Made by a program: the position numbers and the translations under genes. DNA of 64,000 nucleotides, taken from positions 2,626,501 to 2,690,500 of the forward strand of contig NZ_JACHMZ010000001.1 in the NCBI RefSeq assembly GCF_014205165.1, in the 5' to 3' direction. How positions within the stretch are numbered: position 1 is the first letter of the stretch; every line of letters begins with the position of its first letter. The notes under the pieces are model-generated. The model searched no databases and was not told where the DNA came from. It was given only the letters and a program-made list of their open reading frames with translations. This DNA comes from Micromonospora carbonacea (GTDB lineage: Bacteria; Actinomycetota; Actinomycetes; Mycobacteriales; Micromonosporaceae). Positions 40,764 through 49,579 of this stretch are shown in pieces.

Positions 40764-41531
40764 ATGAACCACGCGGTTATCGAGGCGATGGCGACTGCCG
40801 GTCTGACTGCCGAAGCCCTTGCAGCTCAGGTTGAGGTGGATCCGAAGACGGCAGGGCGGTGGGCAAATCCTGGACATATCCCGCAGTCCCGCCACCGGGC
40901 GAAGGTTGCCGCCCTGCTCGGGCGAGAAGTCTCGGAGTTGTGGCCGGAGGTCGGCAAGCGGCGCGAGCCGACGTGGTTCCGGCGGTGGGCAGACGTAGAG
41001 CGCGAGGCGCTCTCGCTGCGATGGTTCGAGCTGGCCTGGATCCCGGGCCTACTTCAGACCGAGGCGTATGCGCGAGCCACCCTCGCGGGTGAGGCGTTGT
41101 CCAGTGGCGAGGTCGACCGACTCGTCGCCGCTCGTCTGGCTCGACAGGCGGTCCTGCGCCGCGACCCGCCCATGCTGCTGGTCGCGGTCATCGATGAGAT
41201 GGTGCTCAGGCGCACGGCTGGCGGGGACCGGTCCATGATGCGCGACCAATGCGAACACCTGGCGACCTGCGCGACGCTGCCGTTCGTCCAGGTCCATGTC
41301 GTTCCTGCCGACGTGGGGATGTACGCCGGGCTCGGCGGGCCGTTCATCCTCGCCGAGTTGGACGGCGGCGCGCGGCTCCTCCATGTGGATGGTCAGGCCC
41401 ACGCGCAGATCCTCGAACAGGCAACTGACCTTGCTACGCTGGATCGGCGGTGGGCTCGTATCTGTGGTGATGCCCTGCCGCGGGCGCAATCCCTAGCACT
41501 CATCAGGAAAGCGGCGGCCTCATGGACGTGA
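40764..41531 (+). CDS. XRE-family regulator with DUF5753 (Scr1/WhiJ type)
   Basis: 255 residues. Short N-terminal HTH (MATAGLTAEALAAQVEVDPK, TAGRWANPGHIPQSRHRAKV), then the DUF5753 sensor with SLRWFELAWIPGLLQTEAYA, RLARQAVLRRDPPMLLVAVI, LPFVQVHVVPADVGMYAGLG and LDRRWARICGDALPRAQSL. Such proteins pair with DUF397 small proteins in a two-component, antitoxin-like repressor system related to WhiJ/BldB control of development and secondary metabolism. ATG preceded by AAGGGAAG. Ends inside the DUF397 gene (overlap). Sits 900 bases before the biosynthetic operon. Confidence 0.9.
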   Translation: MNHAVIEAMATAGLTAEALAAQVEVDPKTAGRWANPGHIPQSRHRAKVAALLGREVSELWPEVGKRREPTWFRRWADVEREALSLRWFELAWIPGLLQTEAYARATLAGEALSSGEVDRLVAARLARQAVLRRDPPMLLVAVIDEMVLRRTAGGDRSMMRDQCEHLATCATLPFVQVHVVPADVGMYAGLGGPFILAELDGGARLLHVDGQAHAQILEQATDLATLDRRWARICGDALPRAQSLALIRKAAASWT

Positions 41532-41722
41532 GCCAGGCTCGGTGGCGCAAGAGCACGAGGAGCGGCAACAACGGCGGTGCGTGCGTCGAGGTCGCTGACA
41601 ACCTGCCTGGTGTCGTTCTTGTCCGGGACACGAAGGACCGCGCCGGCGGGACGCTGGCCTTCATGCCGGACGCCTGGGCCGGGTTCGTGGGTCTCGCCAA
41701 GCGGATCGGCCCCGTCGGCTGA
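41522..41722 (+). CDS. DUF397 domain protein, partner of the XRE regulator
   Basis: 66 residues. Carries the family blocks ARWRKSTRSGNNGGACVEVA, VVLVRDTKD and FMPDAWAGFVGLAK. DUF397 proteins (BldB relatives) bind DUF5753 regulators and modify their activity. Its ATG lies 10 bases inside the end of the regulator gene. Confidence 0.93.
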   Translation: MDVSQARWRKSTRSGNNGGACVEVADNLPGVVLVRDTKDRAGGTLAFMPDAWAGFVGLAKRIGPVG

Positions 41723-41837
41723 CCCGCCCGGCCCCGCCTGGCCCCGCCTGAGCCCGTGCGCGAGCCGACCGCGACGTGACCTGACGGCCGACGACGTCGC
41801 CACGGCCGATATCGCGACATCGCGGTGGAGCATCGAC

Positions 41838-41887
41838 AGATCTTGGTAGTTTTCGGCCCCTCGGGGGGCCGTTTCGTACCAAGATCT
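41838..41887. terminator. 50-base concentric hairpin after the DUF397 gene
   Basis: Outer arms AGATCTTGGTA (41838-41848) and TACCAAGATCT (41877-41887) are perfect 11-bp complements; inner arms CGGCCCC (41854-41860) and GGGGCCG (41865-41871) share exactly the same centre (41862.5), with a 4-base loop and a symmetric 5-base internal bulge. About 115 bases past the DUF397 stop. A partial direct copy (AGATCTcTTGGTcGTgTTCGG) overlaps its right arm. Terminator function is plausible; a dispersed repeat unit is the alternative. Confidence 0.6.
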
Positions 41888-42387
41888 CTTGGTCGTGTTC
41901 GGGTGCCTCGTGACGCGTGGTGGTGGGGGTGCGCGGGCGCTCGGGCGGCCCCGGCCCCGTCGGGCTGGGCGCACGCGGGCCAGCCCTGGCGGCGCGGGTC
42001 GTCCGGTGGCGCGGGGTGGGGCGTTCGGTGGCCGGTCGCGGTGGAGTCGCGTCGGCGTGTCGTGTCGCGGAGGCGGCCAGCGTTCAGCGCCGAGGTCTCG
42101 TTGCGCCGTGGGGGGGCGTCGCAACCACGCGGAGGTCGCCGGGCGGGACGACTTGCGCCGGGGGGACGGCGGCGTCCTTCCTCACCGAACGCGCGGGCGT
42201 GGGTGACCGGCCCGCCGCGCGGGGCGCGTGGAGCGCGTGCGGGGCGGCCGACAGGGGTGCGTGCGGGGCGGTCGGGATTGCCTTCGCGGCGTACGATGGC
42301 CGGTGCCCCGCCCGCGCCAATTGCCCTTCCTGAGCTGCCGTTAAGGTCCGGCCTCAGTGGAAAAACGCCGGTCATCAGGTGCTTTGG
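41888..42387. other. gene-poor GC-rich interval before the biosynthetic operon
   Basis: No credible coding region. Open frames exist on both strands but give Arg/Gly/Pro-rich sequences with no domain and poor starts. The first 400 bases are very GC-rich; from about 42320 base composition drops (AAAAACG, GATTACTTG), marking the promoter region of the operon to the right. Confidence 0.6.
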
Positions 42388-42405
42388 CCGCAAGATTACT
42401 TGCGG
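42388..42405. promoter_or_regulatory. 18-base palindrome upstream of the biosynthetic operon
   Basis: CCGCAAG-ATTA-CTTGCGG, perfect 7-bp arms in locally AT-richer DNA, about 170 bases before the leader ORF. A TAGGTT word 8 bases further (GCCTCTAGGTTG) could act as a -10 box. Reads like an operator for a dimeric regulator controlling the cluster. Confidence 0.55.
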
Positions 42406-42456
42406 GTATGCCTCTAGGTTGAAACTCATGTGCGCGCTAGGGGGATGATCGGGTGA

Positions 42457-42527
42457 ATCTTGCCGGCCGTCCCGGGTCGCGTCCGTCGGCTGTTCGGTCC
42501 GACTCTGATCGATGATCTTGCCGGCCG
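42457..42527. repeat. paired 13-base direct repeats in the operon leader
   Basis: ATCTTGCCGGCCG occurs at 42457-42469 and again at 42515-42527, start-to-start distance 58 bases. The core GCCGGC is itself palindromic. Possible binding sites; each could also pair with itself in RNA. Confidence 0.55.
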
Positions 42528-42571
42528 GGCATCGAGTCCTATGCTGCATCCATTGTGAAGTCCTGGGGGGG

Positions 42572-42585
42572 ATCGTGATCACGAT
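42572..42585. promoter_or_regulatory. 14-base palindrome overlapping the leader start
   Basis: ATCGTGATCACGAT is a perfect palindrome that includes the GTG and ATG candidate starts of the leader ORF and follows a G7 tract (42565-42571). A bound protein here would block translation initiation or transcription. Confidence 0.5.
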
Positions 42586-42634
42586 GCTTGGATGCTGCGC
42601 GCCCGTCGGTGGTGCGACGACCCGCGCCCACTGA
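42575..42634 (+). CDS. possible 19-residue leader peptide of the biosynthetic operon
   Basis: GTG start 3 bases after a G7 tract; sequence VITMLGCCAPVGGATTRAH, then TGA one base before the ATG of the A-PCP-KS gene (TGA-C-ATG). That gene lacks a ribosome site of its own, so translational coupling is plausible. It holds two Cys and two Thr but is shorter than known LanB substrates. Could equally be non-coding. Confidence 0.3.
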   Translation: MITMLGCCAPVGGATTRAH

Positions 42635-42635
42635 C

Positions 42636-45600
42636 ATGGAAACATACAACATCGTCCATCGTTTCGCTGACCGTTCGGCGGTTTTCGCCGACCGGCCGGC
42701 CCTGCTCGGCGACGGCCAGCCGGTGAGCTACTCGGCGCTCGCCGCCTCGGCGGGCGGTCACGCCGCGCTGCTCGCCGCCGCCGGGATCCGCCCCGGCGAC
42801 CGGGTCGCCCTGCTGACCCCGCACGGCGCGCCCACCGTCGCCGCCATCCTCGGCACGCTCGCCGCCGGGGCCGCGTACGTGCCGCTGGACCCGGGCTTCC
42901 CCGTCGACCGGCTGCGCCACATGCTCGCCGCCGCGCGGGTGCGCGCCGTGCTGACCGCCCCCGAGCACCGGGACCTGGCCGACCGGCTCGCCGCAGACCA
43001 CCGGGAACCGACCGGCCGACCCGGGACCGAGCGCGAGCCCGGCCCCGACCACCGGGAACAGGCCGACGGGCCCGGCACCGCCGTGTCGGCCAGCGGCGTG
43101 TCAGACAGCGTCGTGCCGGCCAGCGTCGTGCTGACCACCGACGCGGTGGCCCCCGCCCCGCTGCGCCCCGTGCCGGTCGACCCCGACGCCCTGGCCTACG
43201 TGCTGTTCACCTCCGGCTCGACCGGGCTGCCGAAGGCCGTCGGGCAGACCCACCGCAACCTCGCCCACGTCGTCGACAACCAGATCGCCACCCTCGGCAT
43301 CGGCCCCGACGACCGGCTCAGCCTGCTCGCCTCGTTCAGCTTCGACGCGGCCATCCCCGACCTGTACCCGGCGCTGCTCACCGGTGCCGCCGTCGTCCCC
43401 GTCGACCTGCGCCGGCACGGGCTGGCCCACGCCGTCGAGCAGCTCGGGAAGCACCGGGTCACCGTCTACCACTCCACCCCGACCGTCTACCGGTTCCTGC
43501 TCGACGCCCTCGGCGACCGGCGGCTGACCAGCGTCCGGGCGGTGCTGCTCGGCGGCGAGCAGGCCACCCACGCCGACGCCGCCCAGGGCCGGGACCGGTT
43601 CGCCCCGGGCTGCGTGCTGGTCAACGGGTACGGCGCGACCGAGATGACGTTCGCCGCCCGCTACGCGTTGCCGCTGGCCGAGGCCGACCCGGCCGCCACC
43701 GGCCCGCTGCCGATCGGCACCGCGCTGCCCGGCTACGAGCTGCACCTGGCCGACCCCGAAACCGACACCGACGCCGACCCCGAAACCGACACCGACGCCG
43801 ACCCCAGCGGCGCAGCCCCCGTCGGAGCCACCAAGGCTGCCCGGGGCGACGCCACCGGGGAGATCGTCGTGCGGGGCCGGCACGTCGCGCCCGGCTACCT
43901 CGACCGCGCCGACGACCGGTTCAGCCGCGACGGCGACGGGGTGTGGTCGTACCGGACCGGGGACCTCGGGGCGCGGCTGGCCGGCGGCGACCTCGTCTGT
44001 CTCGGCCGGCTCGACCGGCAGGTCAAGGTGCGCGGCTTCCGGGTCGAGCTGACCGAGATCGAGGCCGTGCTCGCCGCCTGCCCGGGGGTCGGCGCGGTCC
44101 GGGCGATCGCCCGCGGCGGCGAGCTGCTCGCGTACGCCCGCCCGGCCGGCGGGGTCCTCGACCCGGCGGCCCTGCGCGCCGCCCTCGCCCGGCGGCTGCC
44201 GGAGTACGCCCTGCCCCGGGCCGTCGTCGTGGTCGACGAGTTCCCGCTCACCGTCACCGGCAAGATCGACGAGCGGGCGCTACCCGAACCGGCCGCCGAA
44301 GCCACCGTCGCAAAGGACGCCGCCGGCCAGGCGCCGGCCACCGCCACCGAGCGGGCCGTGCACGACGTCTGGTGCGCCGTGCTGGGCCGCGAGACGATCG
44401 CCCGCACCGCCGGCTTCTTCGACGTCGGCGGCCAGTCGCTGCTGCTCGGCGTGGTGCAGCAGCGGCTCGCCGCCCGGTTCGGGGTGCGGCTGCCCCTGCT
44501 GCGGCTGTTCGAGAACCCGACGATCGAGGCGCAGGCCCGCCTGGTCGACGCGCCGGCCGCGCCCGACCGCGCGCCCGTCGGGCCGGCGCCGGCCGCGCCC
44601 GCCACGGCCGCCCGCGAGTACACCGGCGACGAGATCGTCGTCGTCGGGCTCGCCGGCCGCTTCCCGGGCGCGCCCGACCCGGCGACCTTCTGGTGGAACC
44701 TCTGCGCCGGCGTCGACGCCATCCACGAGCACACCGACGCCGAGCTGGCCGCGTTGGGCATCGGCCCCCGGCTGCTCGCCGACCCCCGGCACGTGCGGGC
44801 CGCCGGCCGGTTCGACGACGTGGCCGACTTCGACGCCGACTTCTTCGCCTTCGGCGCGCAGGAGGCCGCCCGCACCGACCCGCAGCACCGGCTGTTCCTG
44901 GAGACGGCGTGGGAGGCCCTGGAGGACGCCGGGCACGACCCGTCCCGGTTCCCCGGCCTGGTCGGCGTCTACGCCGCGACCTCCGCCAACCGCTACTTCC
45001 TGTTCCACCTCATGGACAACCCGGCGGTGGTCGGCGACGTCGACCCCGACGACTGGGAGGCCCGGCTGGTCGGCCGGCAGTTCACCGACCACCTGCCCGG
45101 CCAGGTCGCCTACCGTCTCGGGCTGACCGGGCCGGCCCTGGCCGTGCAGAGCGCCTGCTCCAGCTCGCTGGTCGCGGTCTGCGTCGCGGCCCAGAGCCTC
45201 GCCGACTACCAGTGCGACATCGCGCTGGCCGGCGGGGTCAACGTGACCTGGCCCCGCTACCGGCACACCCCCGGCGGGATGGCCTCCCCGGACGGCCGGT
45301 GCCGCGCCTTCGACGAGGCCGCCAACGGCTCCGGCTTCGGCTCCGGCGTCGGCGTCGTCGCGCTGCGCCGGCTCGCCGACGCGCAGGCCGACGGGGACCG
45401 GATCTACGCGGTGCTGCCCGGCTGGGCGGTCACCAACGACGGCGCGGACCGCGCCGGCTACGCCGTCCCCGGCCCGTCGGGGCAGGCCGCCGCCGTGGCC
45501 GGCGCGCTCGCCGCCGCCGAGGTCGCCCCCGGCGAGGTACGCCTCATCGAGGCGCACGGCAGCGGCACGCCGCTCGGCGACGCCCTGGAGGTCGCCGCCC

Positions 45601-46433
45601 TGCACGAGGTGTACGGGGGCGCCGCGCCCGCCGAGAGCTGCGCCCTCGGCTCGGTGAAGACCAACATCGGGCACCTCGACGCCGCCGCCGGCATCGCCGG
45701 CCTGATCAAGGCGGTGCTCGCCGTCCAGCACGGTGTCATCCCGCCGAACCTGCACTTCACCCGCCCGCACCCCGAGATCGACCTGGCGGGCGGCCCGTTC
45801 TACGTGCCGACGAAGGCCCGGGACTGGCCGCAGGTGGCCCGCCGGGTGGCCGGGGTCAGCTCGTTCGGGCTCGGCGGCACCAACGCCCACGTCGTCGTCG
45901 AGCAGCCGCCCCCGGTCGAGCCGGTCGAGGCCCGGGACGCCGCCGTCCCGGGAGCCGCCGCGCGGGACGCCGCCCCGGACGCGGTCGCGCACCTGCTGCC
46001 GGTGTCGGCGCGTACCCCCGTGGCGCTGCGGGCGGCGCTGCGTCGGCTGCGGCAGCACCTGGCCGGGGCGTCCCCGGCGCTGGCCGAGGTCGCCGCCACC
46101 CTCGCGCTGGGCCGCCGGGAGTTCGGCTGCCGGGCGGCGGTCGTCGCCACCGACCTCGCCGCCGCCCTCGCCGGCCTGGACGAGCTGCTCGACTCCGTCG
46201 GCCTGGACGGGCTGCCCGACGCCGCCGGCCCGGCCGGCCTGCCCGACGCCGACGCCCGGGTCGCCGGGCCCGACGGCGAGCTGCGGGAGCTGGCCCTCGA
46301 CTGGGTCGCCGGCCGCGACGTCGACTGGGCGGCCCTGCACCCCGAGGGCGGCGTGCGGCGCACCGGGCTGCCCACCTATCCCTTCCAACGTCAGCGGCAC
46401 TGGATCGACCCCCCTCAGAAAGGCGTGCGGTGA
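42636..46433 (+). CDS. NRPS/PKS hybrid: adenylation, carrier protein, ketosynthase (A-PCP-KS)
   Basis: 1265 residues. A domain 1-580: [20 protein letters not shown] (about 188), GYGATEMTF, YRTGDLG, RQVKVRGFRVEL, late LTVTGKIDERAL. PCP: DVGGQSLLLG, Ser601. KS from 665: Cys841 in QSACSSSLVA, His974 in EAHGSGTPLGD, His1013 in NIGHLDAAAG. After the KS come a linker and, without any AT, the motif LPTYPFQRQRHW that normally follows AT, so the AT is missing. The A domain has Asp/Glu/Thr repeats inserted at about 373-388. Loads an amino acid and would extend it with a malonyl unit supplied in trans. ATG start by homology; TTG at 42588 is an in-frame alternative. Confidence 0.9.
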   Translation: METYNIVHRFADRSAVFADRPALLGDGQPVSYSALAASAGGHAALLAAAGIRPGDRVALLTPHGAPTVAAILGTLAAGAAYVPLDPGFPVDRLRHMLAAARVRAVLTAPEHRDLADRLAADHREPTGRPGTEREPGPDHREQADGPGTAVSASGVSDSVVPASVVLTTDAVAPAPLRPVPVDPDALAYVLFTSGSTGLPKAVGQTHRNLAHVVDNQIATLGIGPDDRLSLLASFSFDAAIPDLYPALLTGAAVVPVDLRRHGLAHAVEQLGKHRVTVYHSTPTVYRFLLDALGDRRLTSVRAVLLGGEQATHADAAQGRDRFAPGCVLVNGYGATEMTFAARYALPLAEADPAATGPLPIGTALPGYELHLADPETDTDADPETDTDADPSGAAPVGATKAARGDATGEIVVRGRHVAPGYLDRADDRFSRDGDGVWSYRTGDLGARLAGGDLVCLGRLDRQVKVRGFRVELTEIEAVLAACPGVGAVRAIARGGELLAYARPAGGVLDPAALRAALARRLPEYALPRAVVVVDEFPLTVTGKIDERALPEPAAEATVAKDAAGQAPATATERAVHDVWCAVLGRETIARTAGFFDVGGQSLLLGVVQQRLAARFGVRLPLLRLFENPTIEAQARLVDAPAAPDRAPVGPAPAAPATAAREYTGDEIVVVGLAGRFPGAPDPATFWWNLCAGVDAIHEHTDAELAALGIGPRLLADPRHVRAAGRFDDVADFDADFFAFGAQEAARTDPQHRLFLETAWEALEDAGHDPSRFPGLVGVYAATSANRYFLFHLMDNPAVVGDVDPDDWEARLVGRQFTDHLPGQVAYRLGLTGPALAVQSACSSSLVAVCVAAQSLADYQCDIALAGGVNVTWPRYRHTPGGMASPDGRCRAFDEAANGSGFGSGVGVVALRRLADAQADGDRIYAVLPGWAVTNDGADRAGYAVPGPSGQAAAVAGALAAAEVAPGEVRLIEAHGSGTPLGDALEVAALHEVYGGAAPAESCALGSVKTNIGHLDAAAGIAGLIKAVLAVQHGVIPPNLHFTRPHPEIDLAGGPFYVPTKARDWPQVARRVAGVSSFGLGGTNAHVVVEQPPPVEPVEARDAAVPGAAARDAAPDAVAHLLPVSARTPVALRAALRRLRQHLAGASPALAEVAATLALGRREFGCRAAVVATDLAAALAGLDELLDSVGLDGLPDAAGPAGLPDADARVAGPDGELRELALDWVAGRDVDWAALHPEGGVRRTGLPTYPFQRQRHWIDPPQKGVR
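43752..43799 (+). repeat. 24-base coding tandem repeat in the first adenylation domain
   Basis: Two perfect 24-base copies encode PETDTDAD twice within a surface insertion of about 30 residues between the LHLAD strand and the GEIVVRGRHVAPGY block. Length-variable loop; no effect on catalytic motifs expected. Confidence 0.85.
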
Positions 46434-49400
46434 ACTGGTTCGTCTCCGCCGGAAGCCGTCCCCAGGCGCCGGTGCGGTTGTTCTGCCTGCCCTACGCCGG
46501 GGCCGGGGCCAGCGCGTTCCGCCACTGGCAGGGGGCCTTCGGCGCGGACGTCGAGGTGCTGCCCGTGCAGCTTCCCGGCCGGGAGAACCGGATCAGCGAG
46601 GACCCGCGCTTCACCGTCGCCGACGTCGCCGCCGCGATCGCCGGGCGGGCCGACCGCCCGTACGCGATCTACGGGCACTCGATGGGCGGGCGGGTCGGCT
46701 TCGAGGTGGTCCGCGAGCTGGCCCGCACCGGCGGGCCGCTGCCGCTGCGGCTCTACGTCGGCGGGGCGCGCGCCCCGCACGTCGACGACGCGAGCCTGTT
46801 CGACGGCCTGTCCGCCGTGGACGACGAGGAGCTGCTGCGCCGCCTCGGCGACGGCGGCGGGCTGCCGCCGGAGGTGCTGGCCCATCCCGAGCTGGTGGAG
46901 CTGCTGCTGCCGCTGCTGCGCGCCGACTTCGGCCGGGTCGACAGCTACCGCTACGTGCCGGGCGAGCCGCTGCCGGTGCCGGTCGTCGCGTTCTCGGGCC
47001 GGGCCGACCGGGCCGTCAGCCACGCGCAGAGCGCCGCCTGGGCGCGGCACACCGCCGCCGGGTTCACCCTGCACGAGATCGACGGCGGGCACTTCTTCCT
47101 GCACGACCGCCTGCCCGAGCTGGTCGCCGCGATCCGCGGCGACCTCACCGACGCCCTGCGGGGCGCCGCCGCCGTCCGGGTCGCCGGCGCACACGGGACC
47201 GTGCCGGCCCCGGACGGCCCGGCGGAGCAGGCCGCCGCCCCGACCAGGGACGGGGCCGGCGAGGCCGACGCGCACCGGGTGCCGCTGGGCGACACCGGCT
47301 GGTCGGTGTGGCGCGACGCGATCCTGCGTACCACCGGGTTTCCCGCCGACGGGCTCACCGCGCTCTCCGCGCCGCAGGCCGCCGCCGCGGCCGACGACCT
47401 GCTCGCCACCGGCGAGGGCGCGGAACGGTTCGACAAGGAGTTCGCCGAGGCGCTCACCACCACCGCCGGCCGGCTCAACGAGCTGGCCGCCGACCCGCTG
47501 CTGCGCGAGGCCGTCACCTGGCAGAACCGCACCGCCCTGCTCGCCCTCGACGGGCTGGCCCGCGCCGACGCCGACGCGCCCCGCAACGTGCGCCGCCGCG
47601 ACCGCGAGCGGGCCCTGCTGAAGTACTGGCAGCGCTACTGCGGCAAGAACGAGACCGTCGGCTTCTTCGGCCCGAGCTGCTGGGTCACCCTCGACCCGGG
47701 GCAGGCCGACACCGCCCGGGTGCGCCCCGGCCCGGCCCTGACCCGGCGGCGCTGGGTGTGGTTCGAGTCGTGGGCGCTGTCCGCGTACGCCGACCGCGTC
47801 GGCGCGGACCTGGCCGTGCGGCAGTGGTGGCCGCCGCTGCTCCAGCCGCACCTGAGCCTGCGCGACCGGTCGGTGCTGCGCCCCGGCCGTCCGCCGGTGA
47901 CCCTCACCCCCGTCGAGGCGGCCCTGCTCGCCGCCGCCGACGGCCACCGCAGCGCCCGCGACCTGGTCGCCGACCCGGCGATCGGGCTGCGCCGCCCCGA
48001 CGACGGGTACGCCCTGCTCGACCGCCTCGTCGAGCGGGAGCTGATCACCTGGGACGCCAACCTGCCCGTCGCCCCCGACGCCGAGGCGGCCCTCGCGGCC
48101 CGCATCGACGCCATCGGCGACGAGCCGGCCCGGCTCGCGGCCCGCGCCGGCCTCGACCGGCTGCAAGCCGCCCGCGACGAGGTGGCCGACGCCGCCGGCG
48201 ACCCCGACCGGCTGCGCGCCGCCCTCGACCGGCTCGACGCCACGTTCACCGAGCTGACCGGCCAGCCGGCCCGCCGCCGCGCCGGCCAGATGTACGCCGG
48301 GCGCACCCTCTGCTACGAGGACACCGCCCGCGACCTCGACGTGAGCTTCGGCGCGCCGCTGCTGGCCGACCTCGCCGCCCCGCTCGCCGTGCTGCTGCGG
48401 GCCGCCCGGTGGCTGGCCGGCGAGCTGGAGCAGGCGTACGGGGCGACGTTCCGCGACCTCTACGAGGAGCTGCGCGCCGACGCCGGCGACGCCCCCGTCA
48501 GCCTGGCCGACCTGTGGTTCCTCGTGCAGGGCCTGTTCTGGGGCACCGGCGAGCGGCCCGTCGACGCCGTCGCCGCCGAGTTCGCCGCCCGCTGGGCGGG
48601 CCTGTTCGGCCTCGCCGACCTGCCCGACGGCGCGACCGAGGTGCGGTTGGCCGTCGCCGACCTGGCCGACCGGGTCGCCGAGGTGTTCCCCGACCGCCCC
48701 AGCGACTGGACCAGCGGCCGGCTGCACAGCCCCGACCTCCAGCTCTGCGCCGCCGACGCCGACGCCCTCGCGCGGGGCGACTACACCGCCGTGCTCGGCG
48801 AGCTGCACGCCGCGTGGCCGTCGTTCGACTGCCAGGTGTTCACCCCGTCGCACCCGGACGTGGCGCGGCTGCGCGCGGCGCTCGCCGCCGACCTCGGCGA
48901 GCACCGGATCCGGCTGCTGTTCCCCGCCGACTGGCCCCGGCGCACCAGCCGCACCGCCGAGGCGCTGACCGGCCCCACCGACCGGCAGCTCGCGTTCCTG
49001 CCCGCCCCGGGCGTCGACCCCGACCGGGTGCTGCCCACCGTCGACCTCACCGTCGCCGACGAGGACGGCCGGCTCGTCGTCACCGCCCGCGACGGGGCGA
49101 GCTGGCCGCTGACCGAGGTGTTCGCCGGGCTGCTCAGCGCCCACGCCGTCGACGGGTTCAAGCTGGTCGCCGCCGCCCCGTACACGCCCCGGATCACCCT
49201 GGACCGGCTGGTGGTGGCCCGGCAGACGTGGCGTACCACGGTGGCCGAGAGCGGCCTGGCCGACGTCACCGCCGAACGGGACCGGTTCCTCGCCGTGCGC
49301 CGCTGGCGGCGCGACCTCGGCCTGCCCGAGCTGGTCTACGTCAAGCTCGGCACCGAGACCAAGCCCTGCTTCGTCGACCTGGGCAGCCCCGCCTACGCCG

Positions 49401-49579
49401 CCATGTTCGCCGCGATGGTCCGGGCCGCCCGCACCGACGGCGGCGACGCCGTGTCGCTGACCGTCAGCGAGATGTTGCCGACCCCCGACGACGCGTGGGT
49501 GCCCGACGCCGCCGGCCGCCGCTACTTCAGCGAGCTGCGGCTGCACATCGTCGACGACCAGCGGCGGGCCGCGCCGTGA
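46430..49579 (+). CDS. type II thioesterase fused to LanB-like (lantibiotic dehydratase) domain
   Basis: 1049 residues. Residues 1-250 are a type II thioesterase: [23 protein letters not shown], Ser84 in GHSMGG, His221 in GGHFFLHD. After a Pro/Ala linker (about 250-280) a LanB N-terminal-type domain fills the rest: [37 protein letters not shown] (about 400-415), [43 protein letters not shown], and the C-terminal [20 protein letters not shown]. In class I lanthipeptide biosynthesis this fold glutamylates Ser/Thr from glutamyl-tRNA; PEARL relatives add amino acids from aminoacyl-tRNA. The separate elimination domain is not present. GTG start overlaps the A-PCP-KS stop by 4 bases. Confidence 0.85.
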   Translation: MNWFVSAGSRPQAPVRLFCLPYAGAGASAFRHWQGAFGADVEVLPVQLPGRENRISEDPRFTVADVAAAIAGRADRPYAIYGHSMGGRVGFEVVRELARTGGPLPLRLYVGGARAPHVDDASLFDGLSAVDDEELLRRLGDGGGLPPEVLAHPELVELLLPLLRADFGRVDSYRYVPGEPLPVPVVAFSGRADRAVSHAQSAAWARHTAAGFTLHEIDGGHFFLHDRLPELVAAIRGDLTDALRGAAAVRVAGAHGTVPAPDGPAEQAAAPTRDGAGEADAHRVPLGDTGWSVWRDAILRTTGFPADGLTALSAPQAAAAADDLLATGEGAERFDKEFAEALTTTAGRLNELAADPLLREAVTWQNRTALLALDGLARADADAPRNVRRRDRERALLKYWQRYCGKNETVGFFGPSCWVTLDPGQADTARVRPGPALTRRRWVWFESWALSAYADRVGADLAVRQWWPPLLQPHLSLRDRSVLRPGRPPVTLTPVEAALLAAADGHRSARDLVADPAIGLRRPDDGYALLDRLVERELITWDANLPVAPDAEAALAARIDAIGDEPARLAARAGLDRLQAARDEVADAAGDPDRLRAALDRLDATFTELTGQPARRRAGQMYAGRTLCYEDTARDLDVSFGAPLLADLAAPLAVLLRAARWLAGELEQAYGATFRDLYEELRADAGDAPVSLADLWFLVQGLFWGTGERPVDAVAAEFAARWAGLFGLADLPDGATEVRLAVADLADRVAEVFPDRPSDWTSGRLHSPDLQLCAADADALARGDYTAVLGELHAAWPSFDCQVFTPSHPDVARLRAALAADLGEHRIRLLFPADWPRRTSRTAEALTGPTDRQLAFLPAPGVDPDRVLPTVDLTVADEDGRLVVTARDGASWPLTEVFAGLLSAHAVDGFKLVAAAPYTPRITLDRLVVARQTWRTTVAESGLADVTAERDRFLAVRRWRRDLGLPELVYVKLGTETKPCFVDLGSPAYAAMFAAMVRAARTDGGDAVSLTVSEMLPTPDDAWVPDAAGRRYFSELRLHIVDDQRRAAP

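Noticed and set aside
41825..42448. 207-codon plus-strand frame between DUF397 and the biosynthetic operon
   Set aside because: Composition typical of random GC-rich DNA; starts inside the concentric hairpin; no recognisable domain.
42575..42634. 19-residue leader as ribosomal precursor of the LanB-like enzymes
   Set aside because: No leader/core organisation, no protease or elimination-domain partner in view; kept only as a possible translational leader.
41503..42645. 380-codon minus-strand frame across the DUF397 gene and the gene desert
   Set aside because: Arg/Pro-rich, no domain, crosses a real gene and several palindromes, no ribosome site.
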